This document shows, piece after piece, positions 47,041 through 56,518 of a stretch of DNA of 64,000 bases. Every line of letters starts with the position of its first letter. Position 1 is the stretch's first letter. The stretch comes from Roseiarcus sp963759955 (GTDB lineage: Bacteria > Pseudomonadota > Alphaproteobacteria > Rhizobiales > Beijerinckiaceae). Below the pieces are notes generated by a model. That model did not search any database. It was given only the letters and a program-made list of their open reading frames with translations, and was not told where the DNA came from. The stretch lies in assembly GCA_963759955.1 (NCBI GenBank), contig CAVXCA010000038.1, positions 38,453-102,452 of the forward strand. The letters are read 5' to 3'. The translations under genes were made by a program, and so were the position numbers.

Positions 47041-50000
47041 ATGTACGAAGGCGTGTCCGGCCCCTTCATTCGCCATCCCGTCGCGACGACGTTGTTGATG
47101 GTGGCGATTCTATTGGTGGGCGCCGTCGCCTATCCCTTGCTGCCGGTCGCCCCGTTGCCGCAGATCGACTTTCCCACCATCTCGGTCAGCGCCTCGTTGC
47201 CCGGCGCCTCGCCCGATACGATGGCTTCCTCGGTCGCCCAGCCGCTGGAGCGGCAGATCGCGCAGATTCCCGGCGTCACGCAGATGACGTCGACGAGTTC
47301 GCTCGGCGCGACGGGCATCACGGTTCAGTTCGACCTCGACCGCAACATCGACGCGGCGGCGAACGACATCCAGGCCGCGATCAACGCCGCCTCGGGCCAA
47401 CTGCCGAAAATTCTGCCGAGCCCGCCGACCTATCGCAAGGTCAACCCGTCCGATACGCCGATCCTCATCCTGTCGGTTTCGTCCGACGTGGCGCCGATCA
47501 CCGAGGTCGACGACGCCGCCGAAAACATTCTCGCCCAGCAGATCAGTCAGATCTCCGGCGTTTCGCTGGTGCGCGTCGGCGGCCAGCAGCAGCCCGCCAT
47601 CCGCATTCAGATCGACCCGGCCAAGCTGGTCGAGAAGAACCTGCAGCTCGAAGACGTGCGGGCGCAGATCGGCATCGCGACCGTCGACAGCCCCAAAGGC
47701 TCGGTCAACGGCGAGCGGCAGGCGTTCACGATTTTCGACAACGATCAGTTGACCCACCCGAAGGAGTGGAACGACGTCGTCATCGCCTATCGCAACGGCG
47801 CGCCGGTTCGCATTCGCGACATCGGGCAGGCGGTCCGCGGTCCGGCCGACGTGACGCAGGCGGCCTGGGGCAACGGCAAGCGCGACGTGTTCCTCGTCAT
47901 TTTCAAATTGCCCGGCGTCAACGTCATAAAGACCGTCGAGAAGATCAAGCAGACGATGACGCGTCTGCAAGCGGCGATCCCGACCTCGATGCACGTCGGC
48001 ATCCTGTCGGACCGCACCACGACCATCCGCGCCGCCGTCCAGGACGTGCAATTCACCCTGATGCTCACGATTTTTCTGGTCGTGATGGTGATTTTCATCT
48101 TCCTCAGAAGCTTCTGGGCGACGGTCATACCGAGCATCACGGTGCCCCTGGCGCTGCTCGGCGCGTGCGCCCTGATGTGGGTGGCGAATTACAGCCTCGA
48201 CAATCTTTCGCTGATGGCGCTCACGATCGCGGTGGGATTCGTCGTCGACGACGCCATCGTCGTGCTCGAAAACATCACCCGCTACGTCGAACACGGCATG
48301 CGGCCGTTCCAGGCGGCGCTCAAAGGCGCGGGCGAGATCGGCTTCACCGTCATGTCGATTTCGCTTTCGCTCGTGGCGGTGTTGATACCGCTGCTGCTGA
48401 TGACCGGCATCATCGGCCGATTGTTCCGCGAATTCGCGGTGACGCTGGCGATGACCATCCTGGTCTCGGCGATCGTGTCGCTGACGCTCACCCCGATGAT
48501 GGCCTCGCGCTTCCTGAGAGATCACACGCACGACAATCACGGCCGTCTCTATAAGCTGAGCGAGCGCGGCTTCGCGGCGATGGCCAACGGCTATGAGCGC
48601 GGCCTCGACTTCGTGCTTCGGCATCGCTTCCCGACGCTGATGGTCTTTCTCGCGACCGTCGTCGCGACCGTCTACCTCTTCGTCATCATTCCCAAGGGAT
48701 TCTTCCCGCAGCAGGACACCGGCACCCTCTTCGGCACGTCCGACGCGCCGCAAGACATTTCGTTCGCGGAAATGGCCAAGCGGCAGCAGGAATTGGGCGC
48801 CATCGTCAAGGCCGACCCGGACGTCGAGAACGTGGCGATGGCGCTGGGCGCCGGCGTCGGCAACGCCGCGCAGAACAACGGGCGCATGTTCATCACGCTC
48901 AAGCCGCGCGAAGAGCGCGAAGCGGACGCGTTCCAGATCATCGCGAGGCTGCGGCCGAAACTGGCCGAGGTGAAAGGCGCGCACCTCTACCTTCAGGTGG
49001 CTCAGGACGTCACCGTCGGCGCCCGCTTCGCGCGAACGCAGTTCCAGTACACGGTTCAGGACGCCAATCTCGACGAACTGAACACATGGGCGCCGAAGAT
49101 TCTGGCGAAGCTTTCCAGCCTGCCGGAACTGCGCGACGTTGCGACCGATCAGCAGATCGCCGGGACGACGCTGACGATTTCGATCGACCGCGACATGGCC
49201 TCCCGCTTCGGCATTCAGCCGCAACTCATCGACGACACCCTCTACGACGCCTTCGGGCAGCGGCAAGTCGCGCAATATTTCACGCAGATCAACACTTACA
49301 ACGTCATCGAGGAAATCCTGCCCAAGTTGCAGGGCGATCCCAAGAGCCTCGACAGCCTCTACATCCGCTCGCCGGCGACCGGACAGATGGTGCCGATGAG
49401 CGCATTCGCGAAATGGACGACGAAGCCGGTCACGTCCTTGTCGATCAGCCACCAGGGACAATTTCCGGCGATCACGATCAGTTTCAATCTCGCGCCGGGC
49501 GTCGCGCTCGGACCGGCGACGACGGCGATTCAGAATGCGGAACGCGATCTGCGTCTGCCGCCTGGCCTGACGACGACGTTCCAGGGCAACGCGCAGGCGT
49601 TCCAGGACTCGCTGACCACCGTGCCGCTGCTGATCTTGGCCGCTCTCATCGTCGTCTATCTCATCCTGGGCGTGCTGTACGAGAGCTTCATCCACCCGCT
49701 GACGATCCTTTCCACCCTGCCCTCGGCCGGTTTCGGCGCGCTCGCGACCTTGATGATCTTCGGCTATGAATTCAGTCTCATCGCGCTGATCGGCTCGATC
49801 CTTCTGATCGGCATCGTCAAGAAGAACGGCATCATGATGGTCGACTTCGCCATCGCCGCCGAGCGCGACGAGCATTTGACGACGGAGCAATCGATCAGGA
49901 AGGCGGCGCTGTTGCGCTTCCGTCCGATCATGATGACGACGATGGCCGCCATGCTCGGCGGCGTGCCGCTGATGCTCGGACAAGGCACCGGCGCCGAGCT

Positions 50001-50205
50001 GCGCCAACCCCTCGGCTATGCGATGGTCGGCGGTCTGGTCGTCAGCCAGGCCCTGACCTTGTTCACGACGCCGGTCATCTATCTCTATCTCGATCGGCTC
50101 TCCCTCTGGCTCTCCGGCTCGGCCAAGCGCGCGCCCATCGACGAGACCGGCAAAGATCACGAAGTGCGCGAATTGGACGATCGCACACGGCGGGCCGCCG
50201 AGTAG
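47041..50205 (+). CDS. RND multidrug efflux permease (MdtB/MdtC-like, HAE1 family)
   Basis: This 1054-residue inner-membrane proton antiporter exports hydrophobic compounds with the adaptor encoded just upstream. It starts FIRHPVATTLLMVAILLVGA, has the large periplasmic loops, and carries the proton-relay aspartates in FVVDDAIVVLENITR near residues 400-414. The typical GFFPQQDTG and the C-terminal helix region IVKKNGIMMVDFAIAAERDE are present. No outer-membrane channel gene follows, so TolC from elsewhere must serve. The likeness is strongest to MdtB/MdtC-type pumps. The substrate is unknown. Confidence 0.96.
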   Translation: MYEGVSGPFIRHPVATTLLMVAILLVGAVAYPLLPVAPLPQIDFPTISVSASLPGASPDTMASSVAQPLERQIAQIPGVTQMTSTSSLGATGITVQFDLDRNIDAAANDIQAAINAASGQLPKILPSPPTYRKVNPSDTPILILSVSSDVAPITEVDDAAENILAQQISQISGVSLVRVGGQQQPAIRIQIDPAKLVEKNLQLEDVRAQIGIATVDSPKGSVNGERQAFTIFDNDQLTHPKEWNDVVIAYRNGAPVRIRDIGQAVRGPADVTQAAWGNGKRDVFLVIFKLPGVNVIKTVEKIKQTMTRLQAAIPTSMHVGILSDRTTTIRAAVQDVQFTLMLTIFLVVMVIFIFLRSFWATVIPSITVPLALLGACALMWVANYSLDNLSLMALTIAVGFVVDDAIVVLENITRYVEHGMRPFQAALKGAGEIGFTVMSISLSLVAVLIPLLLMTGIIGRLFREFAVTLAMTILVSAIVSLTLTPMMASRFLRDHTHDNHGRLYKLSERGFAAMANGYERGLDFVLRHRFPTLMVFLATVVATVYLFVIIPKGFFPQQDTGTLFGTSDAPQDISFAEMAKRQQELGAIVKADPDVENVAMALGAGVGNAAQNNGRMFITLKPREEREADAFQIIARLRPKLAEVKGAHLYLQVAQDVTVGARFARTQFQYTVQDANLDELNTWAPKILAKLSSLPELRDVATDQQIAGTTLTISIDRDMASRFGIQPQLIDDTLYDAFGQRQVAQYFTQINTYNVIEEILPKLQGDPKSLDSLYIRSPATGQMVPMSAFAKWTTKPVTSLSISHQGQFPAITISFNLAPGVALGPATTAIQNAERDLRLPPGLTTTFQGNAQAFQDSLTTVPLLILAALIVVYLILGVLYESFIHPLTILSTLPSAGFGALATLMIFGYEFSLIALIGSILLIGIVKKNGIMMVDFAIAAERDEHLTTEQSIRKAALLRFRPIMMTTMAAMLGGVPLMLGQGTGAELRQPLGYAMVGGLVVSQALTLFTTPVIYLYLDRLSLWLSGSAKRAPIDETGKDHEVRELDDRTRRAAE

Positions 50206-50253
50206 GCGCCTCTTGCCGCGCGGCGAAGCTTCGGCTTCGCCGTCTGCGCCTCT

Positions 50254-51441
50254 TCAGCCGAGTTCCTGCTGGACGAGGCTCACCCAATAGCCGGCGCCGA
50301 GGGTGAGGATTTCGTCGTTGAAGTCGTAGCGCGGCGTATGGAGGTTGTGGAACGAACCGTCCGGCGCGACGCCGTTGCCGATCATGATGAAGCCGCCCGG
50401 CCTCGCCGCCAACATGAAGGCGAAGTCTTCCGCCCCGGTCCGCGGCGGCGCGTCGGCGTCGACATGGTCCGCTCCGACCAGCGCGCTCGCCGCGGCAATC
50501 GAGATCGCCGTCTGCTCGGCGTGCGTGATCAGCGGCGGATAGCGCCGCTCGTAGTCGACGTCGGCCGTGCATCCGTAGGCGCCGGCGAGGGAATGGGCGA
50601 GTTCGCCGATCCGCTTTTGCAGCAGGTCGCGAATCGCCGGCTTGTAAGAGCGCGAGGTGCCGCGAACGACGATTTCCGACGGGATGATGTTGGGCGAGCG
50701 GAAATCGCCGCCCGCGATATGCCCGATGCTCGCCACCGCCGTCTCGATCGCGGGCACGTTGCGCCCGATGACGGTTTGCAGCGCGAGCACGAAATGGCCG
50801 AGGGGGACGGTCGGGTCGGTCGCCAGATGCGCGCCGGCGCCGCCATGGCCGCCCGAGCCGCGGAACGTCACCGTCCAACTGTCGCTCGCCGCCATGAAGG
50901 GGCCGGCGCGGGTGGCGAATTTGCCGACCGGGAGCCCCGGCGAATTATGCATGCCGTAGACCGCGTCGACAGGAAAGCGCTCGAACAGCCCCTCCTCGAC
51001 CATCACGCGGCCGCCGCCGAGGCCCTCTTCGGCGGGCTGGAAGATGAAATGCACCGCGCCGCTGAAATCGGGATGCTCGGCGAGGTAGCGCGCCGCGCCC
51101 AGCAGCATCGCGGTGTGGCCGTCGTGGCCGCAGGCGTGCATCTTGCCGGGCGCCTGCGAGGCGTAGTCGCATCCCGTCGTCTCGCGGATGTGCAAGGCGT
51201 CGAGGTCGGCGCGCAGGCCGATCGCGCGCTGACCCGGCCGCTTGCCCTTCAGCGTGCCGACGACGCCGGTCTCGGCGATCCCTTCCGCGACCTCGACGCC
51301 CCAGCCGCGCAGGCGGTCGGCGACGAGCTCGGCCGTTCGCACCTCCTCGAAGCCCACCTCCGGATGGCGATGGATGTCGCGACGGATCGCGATCAGGTCC
51401 GGCTCGTAACGCTTCAGTTCCTCGAGCACCGCAGTTTCCAT
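50254..51441 (-). CDS. M20 family amidohydrolase (hippurate hydrolase-like)
   Basis: This 395-residue zinc hydrolase of the M20D group cleaves N-acyl amino acids or similar amides. It starts DLIAIRRDIHRHPEVGFEE and has the metal motif GKMHACGHDGHTAMLLGAAR, the catalytic Glu in FQPAEEGLGGGRVM and the dimerisation region GHGGAGAHLATDP. The C-terminal TGAEDFAFML carries the last metal ligand region. The ATG at 51441 starts the family sequence. It could reverse the reaction of the FeeM-like synthase a few kilobases away, but the two genes are convergent across the pump operon and no link is proved. Confidence 0.92.
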   Translation of the reverse strand: METAVLEELKRYEPDLIAIRRDIHRHPEVGFEEVRTAELVADRLRGWGVEVAEGIAETGVVGTLKGKRPGQRAIGLRADLDALHIRETTGCDYASQAPGKMHACGHDGHTAMLLGAARYLAEHPDFSGAVHFIFQPAEEGLGGGRVMVEEGLFERFPVDAVYGMHNSPGLPVGKFATRAGPFMAASDSWTVTFRGSGGHGGAGAHLATDPTVPLGHFVLALQTVIGRNVPAIETAVASIGHIAGGDFRSPNIIPSEIVVRGTSRSYKPAIRDLLQKRIGELAHSLAGAYGCTADVDYERRYPPLITHAEQTAISIAAASALVGADHVDADAPPRTGAEDFAFMLAARPGGFIMIGNGVAPDGSFHNLHTPRYDFNDEILTLGAGYWVSLVQQELG

Positions 51442-51635
51442 CGCTTCGCCTCTCAACGCGCTTCATCGCCGACGACCGCCGGCCTCATCGCCAAGCAATC
51501 CTCGGGCCACATTTCGCCCGTCAGGCTCTTCCCTTTCGGCGACGCTCGCAAGAGACCCAGTTGATCGGCCGCAATGAACTTCCCGCGAGGACGCGCGATA
51601 AGGCTCTTCGGGCGAGGGGCGGCAAGGAGCGGGCG

Positions 51636-52196
51636 ATGAAACTCCAAGACGCGATTTCCGGTCGCCGATCCGTTCGCGAATACGCGGACGAGGCCGTCGA
51701 CGAGCCAACGATCCGCCGATTGATCGCGGCCGCCATATTGGCGCCGAACGCCGTCAACCAGCAGCCCTGGACGTTTACGGTCGTGCGCGATCGCAATCGG
51801 CTCGATCGCATTTCGCGCGAAGCGAAGGCGCACATGCTCGCCACGATGCCTGCCGGCATCCATTCCGCCCATTTCCAAACGGTGCTCGGCGACCCGAATT
51901 TCGACATCTTCCACGGCGCGCCGGCGCTCGTCGTCATTTCCGCGAGCGCGCCAGGTCCGTGGATCGTCGAAGACTGCGCGTTGGCGGCGGAAAATCTCAT
52001 GCTCGCCGCTTTCGCCGAGGGGCTGGGGACGTGCTGGATCGGCTTCTCGCAGAGCTACCTCGGCACGCCGAACGGCAAGGCCGTTCTCGGCTTACCCGAA
52101 GCGTGGATCCCCGTGGCGCCGATCATCGTCGGCAAGCCGAAGGCTTGGCCGGCGCCCGCCCCCCGCAAGGAAGCCGAAATCGTCTGGGTCGGATGA
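51636..52196 (+). CDS. Nitroreductase family flavoprotein
   Basis: This 186-residue FMN-dependent oxidoreductase has the family core: ISGRRSVREYADEAVDEPTI at the start with the phosphate-binding Arg and Ser pattern, LAPNAVNQQPWTFTVV, and AENLMLAAFAEGLGTCWIG. The ATG at 51636 is preceded by AAGGAG, and a longer frame upstream overlaps the M20 gene's promoter. The substrate is unknown. It ends 42 bases before a flavin reductase-like gene, and both may share an operon. Confidence 0.9.
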   Translation: MKLQDAISGRRSVREYADEAVDEPTIRRLIAAAILAPNAVNQQPWTFTVVRDRNRLDRISREAKAHMLATMPAGIHSAHFQTVLGDPNFDIFHGAPALVVISASAPGPWIVEDCALAAENLMLAAFAEGLGTCWIGFSQSYLGTPNGKAVLGLPEAWIPVAPIIVGKPKAWPAPAPRKEAEIVWVG

Positions 52197-52238
52197 TCGC
52201 CGCGATTTGCGGCGCTCGCCGCCCGAAGCGGGGATGTG

Positions 52239-52697
52239 ATGAAAGAGCTTGCCTTATCGAAGGTCTATCAATTGCTCGAGCCGGGGCCGGTCGTCTTGCT
52301 GACGACCGCCCACAACGGCCGCGCCAACGTCATGACGATGTCGTGGCACATGATGGTGGAATTCACCCCGCCGCTCGTCGCCTGCGTCGTCAGCGACGCC
52401 GACTTCAGCTTCGCCGCGCTGCGCGCGACCAAGGAATGCGTCATTGCGATCCCCGCCGTGGCCCTGGCGCCCAAGGTGGTGGAAGTCGGCAATTGTTCGG
52501 GGCGCACGACGGATAAATTCGAGGCGTTCGGACTGACGGCGGCGCCAGCCCGGCGCGTCGCGGCGCCGCTGGTGGCCGAGTGCTTCGCCAATCTCGAATG
52601 CAAAGTGGTCGATACGCGCCTCGTCAACAAGTATGACCTCTTCATCCTCGAAGTGGTGCAAGCGTGGACGGATCCGGCGCAACGCGGCGCCAAGACG
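52239..52697 (+). pseudogene. Flavin reductase-like protein, cut at the contig junction
   Basis: About 150 residues of a flavin reductase-like FMN-binding protein are present: VYQLLEPGPVVLLTTAHNGR, VMTMSWHMMVEFTPPLVACV and LEVVQAWTDPAQ. The family normally goes on with another 40 residues rich in His and Gly. Here it changes after about 52,697 into sequence that on the other strand encodes a Firmicute sensor protein. The remaining open frame to 52,871 is therefore artificial. The ATG at 52239 was chosen, and a GTG precedes it directly. Confidence 0.88.
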
Positions 52698-52705
52698 CGG
52701 TCAAT
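52690..52705. other. Junction between alphaproteobacterial and Firmicute DNA
   Basis: Left of this point the DNA is GC-rich, with strong third-position G/C bias and alphaproteobacterial genes. Right of it the base composition drops and Paenibacillus-type genes follow. Both crossing genes lose their normal sequence here: the flavin reductase on the plus strand and a sensor protein on the minus strand. No target-site duplication, integrase or RNA gene is seen. A false join made during assembly or library construction is the best explanation. Confidence 0.85.
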
Positions 52706-52981
52706 GGAAACCCCGAGACGCATGGACTGTTCCACTGAAGGATTGGAAGCGATTTCAAGCGACGATTTCCCTAGACTTTGCAGAAAAGTGTCCACGTGCT
52801 GTTCGATCTGGTTCAGTATCATCCGATGGTTGCGGTCAACTTCATCCTTCACACTGCGCGAAACGGTATAGTAGGAAAATAAACCGAAAAGAGGGATTGG
52901 CGCGATACTTAGGATGACAATGACAGCAAGCAGCTTCCGTTTAAAAGTTAGTTTGGTAGCTAACTTGCGAAAGTACTTCAT
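52700..52981 (-). pseudogene. Firmicute membrane sensor/AraC-type regulator, N-terminal part only
   Basis: These are about 94 residues with a membrane helix (KLLAVIVILSIAPIPLFGLF at about 15-34), followed by VSRSVKDEVDRNHRMILNQI, the start of an extracellular Cache-like sensor as found in Paenibacillus sensor kinases and membrane-bound AraC regulators. The ATG at 52981 has a GGGGGGAG site five bases upstream. After about residue 93 the frame enters GC-rich antisense of the flavin reductase gene, so the protein is cut by the junction. Which of the two families it belongs to cannot be decided. Confidence 0.78.
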
Positions 52982-53099
52982 GTTCTCCCCCCATTTAAAG
53001 TACATCTCGTATACATGTATGAATATATATTTTTGCATCGTTACGTTCAGCTGTCAATGGGAGCGCTGACAAGTACCTCATATCCTTGGCGTGTGAAGT

Positions 53100-54526
53100 T
53101 CAGATTAGCGTCGTGGAAGGGATTATCTTCGTCCCGTTCAGCAACTGTCTCCGCATCCACTCGTTGCTGACAAGCCCATCACCATCAGTAGCGAGTTGCT
53201 CATACAACCTGCGGCGCAGTTCAGCAACTTGTCCGGCAACAAGCGGTTCACGAATACGATTGATAAGCTCTCCCGGGTCCTCCTGCAGATCATAGAGCTC
53301 ATCTATATCGGTCGGGTTCCACAGATGTATTTCCAACGATCCGTGCGAATCATCCTCTGTGTATATAAGCCGAATTGCTGTCCATTATACGTAGAGACGA
53401 CCGCATCTCTCCAATCCGTGATTTCGTCTTGCCGTCCGGAAAGAAGCGGCACAAGCGAACAACCTTGCAATTGTCCTGGCTCCGTCCGAATACCGGTAAC
53501 CTCAAGCAACGTAGGTGCTAAATCAAGGAGATTATATACGAACAAGTCGCAGCGTATCCCGCTCTTCCACCTTTCCTTCCACCGGATGATCAGCGGCACA
53601 CGAACCACATCGTCGTATAGGATGTAGTGCTTATCCATCATCCGATGTGATCCGCACATATCGCCATGGTCTGCTGTAAAGATGACAATGGTGTTATCCG
53701 CTTCTCCGCTTTCTTCCAAAGCGCTCATAACGAGTCCGATCGCCTCATCCACTTGGCTGATCATGCCATAATATCTGGCCACGATCGGAGACCAATCCTC
53801 CCACGAATAATGCTCAATTCCCCAATTCAGAAGCTGCTGCCGCTGAATATACGGTTTATCGACAAAGGTCTCACGGAAACCAGCCCACTCCGGCACCGAA
53901 GCTGAATCGTACATGTTCGCAAACCGGCCGGATGGCCGACATGGCAAATGCGGTTCCGTAAAATGCAGCGCCATATGCCAAGGATCGCCATGGGACTGCA
54001 GCTGCTTCATCTGCTCGATCGCACGCTCAGCAAACCAGTGCGTACGGGAATGCTCTACCGGAATCGGATTCGTCTCGCCGAAATAACCGTTCGTGAACTT
54101 GACATGGGGATAGAGGCTATCTGCAAAACGACGATAATCTTGCTCCCCCGTATATATGTCGTAGCCGAATGATGTCGCGTCAAGTTTCGGATGAACCCCC
54201 CATTTCCCAAGAAAAGCGGAACGATACCCTATATCGGAAAGACTGCGGGTCCAGGTGAAAGCATCTGGTTGAAGGGAAGCAATCGGCAGTGCACCACTGA
54301 AATTCCATAACGCCCCGAATGTCTCCGGTCGTCTACCATGTAGAAGCGATTGTCGGGCCGGGCAGCAAAGCGGAATATGGGAATAGGCATTCGTAAAGGC
54401 TGCGCTTTGCCCGGTAAGCGCATTGAAATTTGGGGTATGCACAGGGTATTTACCGCTATAGCCCACACAATCGTACCTTAACTGGTCTGCCGTTATTAGC
54501 AAAATGTTCGGAGTTAAGTTGCCCAT
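53100..54526 (-). pseudogene. Sulfatase with one frameshift near its C-terminus
   Basis: This arylsulfatase-type hydrolase has about 475 residues. It starts LTPNILLITADQLRYDC, with the metal Asp, and has the catalytic formylglycine site CCPARQ, then IVIFTADHGDMCGSH. The frame ends early at about 53,305 (WKYICGTRPI), while the expected continuation WNPTDIDELYDLQEDPGELI lies in the next frame and runs to 53100. One missing base near 53,320 explains this. The ATG at 54526 was preferred to an in-frame start 11 codons earlier. The substrate is a sulfate ester, probably of a polysaccharide. Confidence 0.88.
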
Positions 54527-54608
54527 CGTAGACGCCTTCTTCCTATTAGATAACCCCACAAAGTGACGTGGGCCTTCGAAGCCTGTTCCTATTACATTGT
54601 GGGGACCC

Positions 54609-54644
54609 CAAAAAGCCCCAACCGCTTAATAAAGCGATTGAGGC
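54609..54644 (-). terminator. Rho-independent terminator after the small acidic-tail gene
   Basis: On the minus strand, AGCCTCAATCGCTT, loop TATT and AAGCGGTTGGGGCT form a strong stem with mismatches, followed by TTTTTGG. It lies 10 bases after the stop of the gene at 54654-54921 and separates it from the sulfatase gene. Confidence 0.8.
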
Positions 54645-54653
54645 TCCGGTCAT

Positions 54654-54921
54654 TCAATCTTCGTCATCATCCTCATCATACAGCTGCCCAGGCTTGACGC
54701 TTGCTGAGGTACTCTGCCGTAGCACGATCTCTCTCCCGTCCCTTTTCCTTCAGACGTTCGATGGCGGGCTGGATGAGCAGGTCGACTTCCTTCTGTACGA
54801 TATACGATAGATCGTAACGGGTTTGTCCTTCCAGGTATGAACCAACCTCCATCAAGGCGTTGTATCGGTCCAGCTCTCCCCGGGTCAACAGTCCGCGAAC
54901 CTGCACACTGCAATGTCTCAC
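54654..54921 (-). pseudogene. Small unknown Firmicute protein with acidic C-terminus, one frameshift
   Basis: A GTG at 54921 follows a perfect GGAGG site at eight bases. It opens a helical protein starting MRHCSVQVRGLLTRGELDRY and continuing with DLSYIVQKEVDLLIQPAIER. In the given sequence it stops after 81 residues. A single-base shift near 54,690 would replace the end by KPGQLYDEDDDED, an acidic tail followed directly by a stop and the terminator, which looks like the true end. I do not recognise the family. Confidence 0.65.
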
Positions 54922-55010
54922 GGCCTACGCCTCCTTCAGGATGTTGCCCTATTGCGTTATAATCCAGTTCACTCACATTTCGCATGTGTATCCCTATGCG
55001 GTATGTGGGA

Positions 55011-56203
55011 TTAAAATTTGCCTTTTCTCAACACGAGTGGAATACCGCCAATGATATACAAGTAACGCATATCGATCAGCTTCTTCATCATAGCTGCTGT
55101 TCCGCCCTTGAGCTTCCGGGTTCCTACCACACCGATCGCTTCGCCCTTGCCAAGGGACGCCACCGTTCCTTTAATAGAAGGTTTGAATTCCTTCAAGGGT
55201 TGATTGCGGATCGACGCAACCAGATTGCTGGCTGTAGTCATTCCCTGCTGCATAGCGATCTGAGCAGTTGGTGGGAACGGTTTACCCAGATCGTTGAAGA
55301 TCAAGGAGCAGTCCCCGATAATGAACACATTGTCATGGCCCGGTACACGCAATTGCGGATCTACCTTCACACGGCCGCGCATAGCTTCGAATCCGGCTTG
55401 CTCGACAAGACGATTGCCGCGAATTCCGCCAGTCCAGATAACGGTAGACGACTTGATCGTTTCTCCATCAGCCAATAGCACACCTTCCCCCGGTGTACAT
55501 TCCTTAATCGCAGTTGCGATCTTGAACGTAACGCCTTTATTCGTAAGCACTTGCATGGCGTACTCGACCAGTTCTGGATCGAAGCCCGGCAATGCTGTAG
55601 GCGCCGCTTCAATATTGTAAATTTTGACCCATGCTGGATCAACGTCGAATTCTTTGCACAGCTCCGGAATCCGGTCAGCTAGCTCACCGATGAACTCAAT
55701 CCCAGTGAAACCCGCTCCACCGACAACAAAGGTAAGGTAATCCTTGCGATCGGGTTCACGCTTGAACTTGGCGAACTGGTATTCGATATGCTCCGAATCA
55801 AGCGGACGCTGTTGATACTGCGGATATTCATCGCGTAATCAGCCAATCCAGGAATGCCGAACGTTTCAGATTCGCCACCCAGACCGATGACCAAATAATC
55901 GTACGATAACGTGCCGTCTTCCAATACAACTTTTTTCTCCTGAGGCTTGATCTGAACAACTGTCGATTTCACGAAATCGATCTTCAATTCATCGATTAGC
56001 TTGGAGATGCTTACACGTGCATTTTCCGGATTATCCGTACCGGCTGCTGGCATGTGTAAATGCGTCGTAATGTAATGATAATCGTGCTTGTTTACAAGTG
56101 TAACGTTCGCCTCGTTGTAGTTAAGCTCCTTCTGCAAGCGAAGCGCAGTCAGTACTCCACCGTAGCCTGCTCCAAGTATGACGATTCTTGGCACTGTACT
56201 CAT
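55011..56203 (-). pseudogene. Type II NADH dehydrogenase (YumB-like), one frameshift
   Basis: This single-subunit FAD enzyme passes electrons from NADH to menaquinone. It starts MSTVPRIVILGAGYGGVLTA (FAD-binding), then has HDYHYITTHLHMPAAG, and in the second part VFIIGDCSLIF and PFPPTAQIAMQQG, typical of NDH-2. The frame breaks near 55,795: SINSVRLI is followed by garbage, whereas one added base gives REHIEYQFAKF. Restored length is about 397 residues. The ATG at 56203 follows GGAAGGGATCC. It is divergent from a YumC-like gene, as in the yumB-yumC region of Bacillus. Confidence 0.9.
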
Positions 56204-56451
56204 CTTGGATCCCTTCCATTCCCATCCGTTGTTTTTGTAGTCTCTTTTTAGTATTGTGAAAAAATACACAAGCGGCGACAAAAAAGAGTCGTTTCTTTAT
56301 TATTTTAACGTAAATCGCCACATTTATGACTTGGCTTTTGCACGATTTTCAATTATAGGTAGATCGATTTCAACTGCAATCATATCTCGATCTGCCATAA
56401 ATATCAAGTCATAATTTGTCCAAACTTTGTCGTAAAAAGTTACAAAGGGGT

Positions 56452-56480
56452 TTTCTTTCCCATACTTTGGAGATTATAAT
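56452..56480 (+). promoter_or_regulatory. Putative sigma-A promoter of the YumC-like gene
   Basis: In the 315-base AT-rich gap between the divergent NDH-2 and YumC-like genes, TATAAT at 56475-56480 is a perfect -10 box 38 bases before the GTG start. The -35 region (TTTCTT around 56452) is poor, so the call rests mainly on the -10 box. Nothing else in the gap is recognisable. Confidence 0.4.
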
Positions 56481-56518
56481 AGAAGGGATTGCTTATGCTG
56501 ACGGAGGTGTAGTTCTGC

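Noticed and set aside
47110..50160. 1016-codon minus-strand open frame opposite the RND pump
   Set aside because: It is an antisense shadow with low-complexity Arg/Asp/Gln sequence, and the RND permease on the plus strand is unmistakable.
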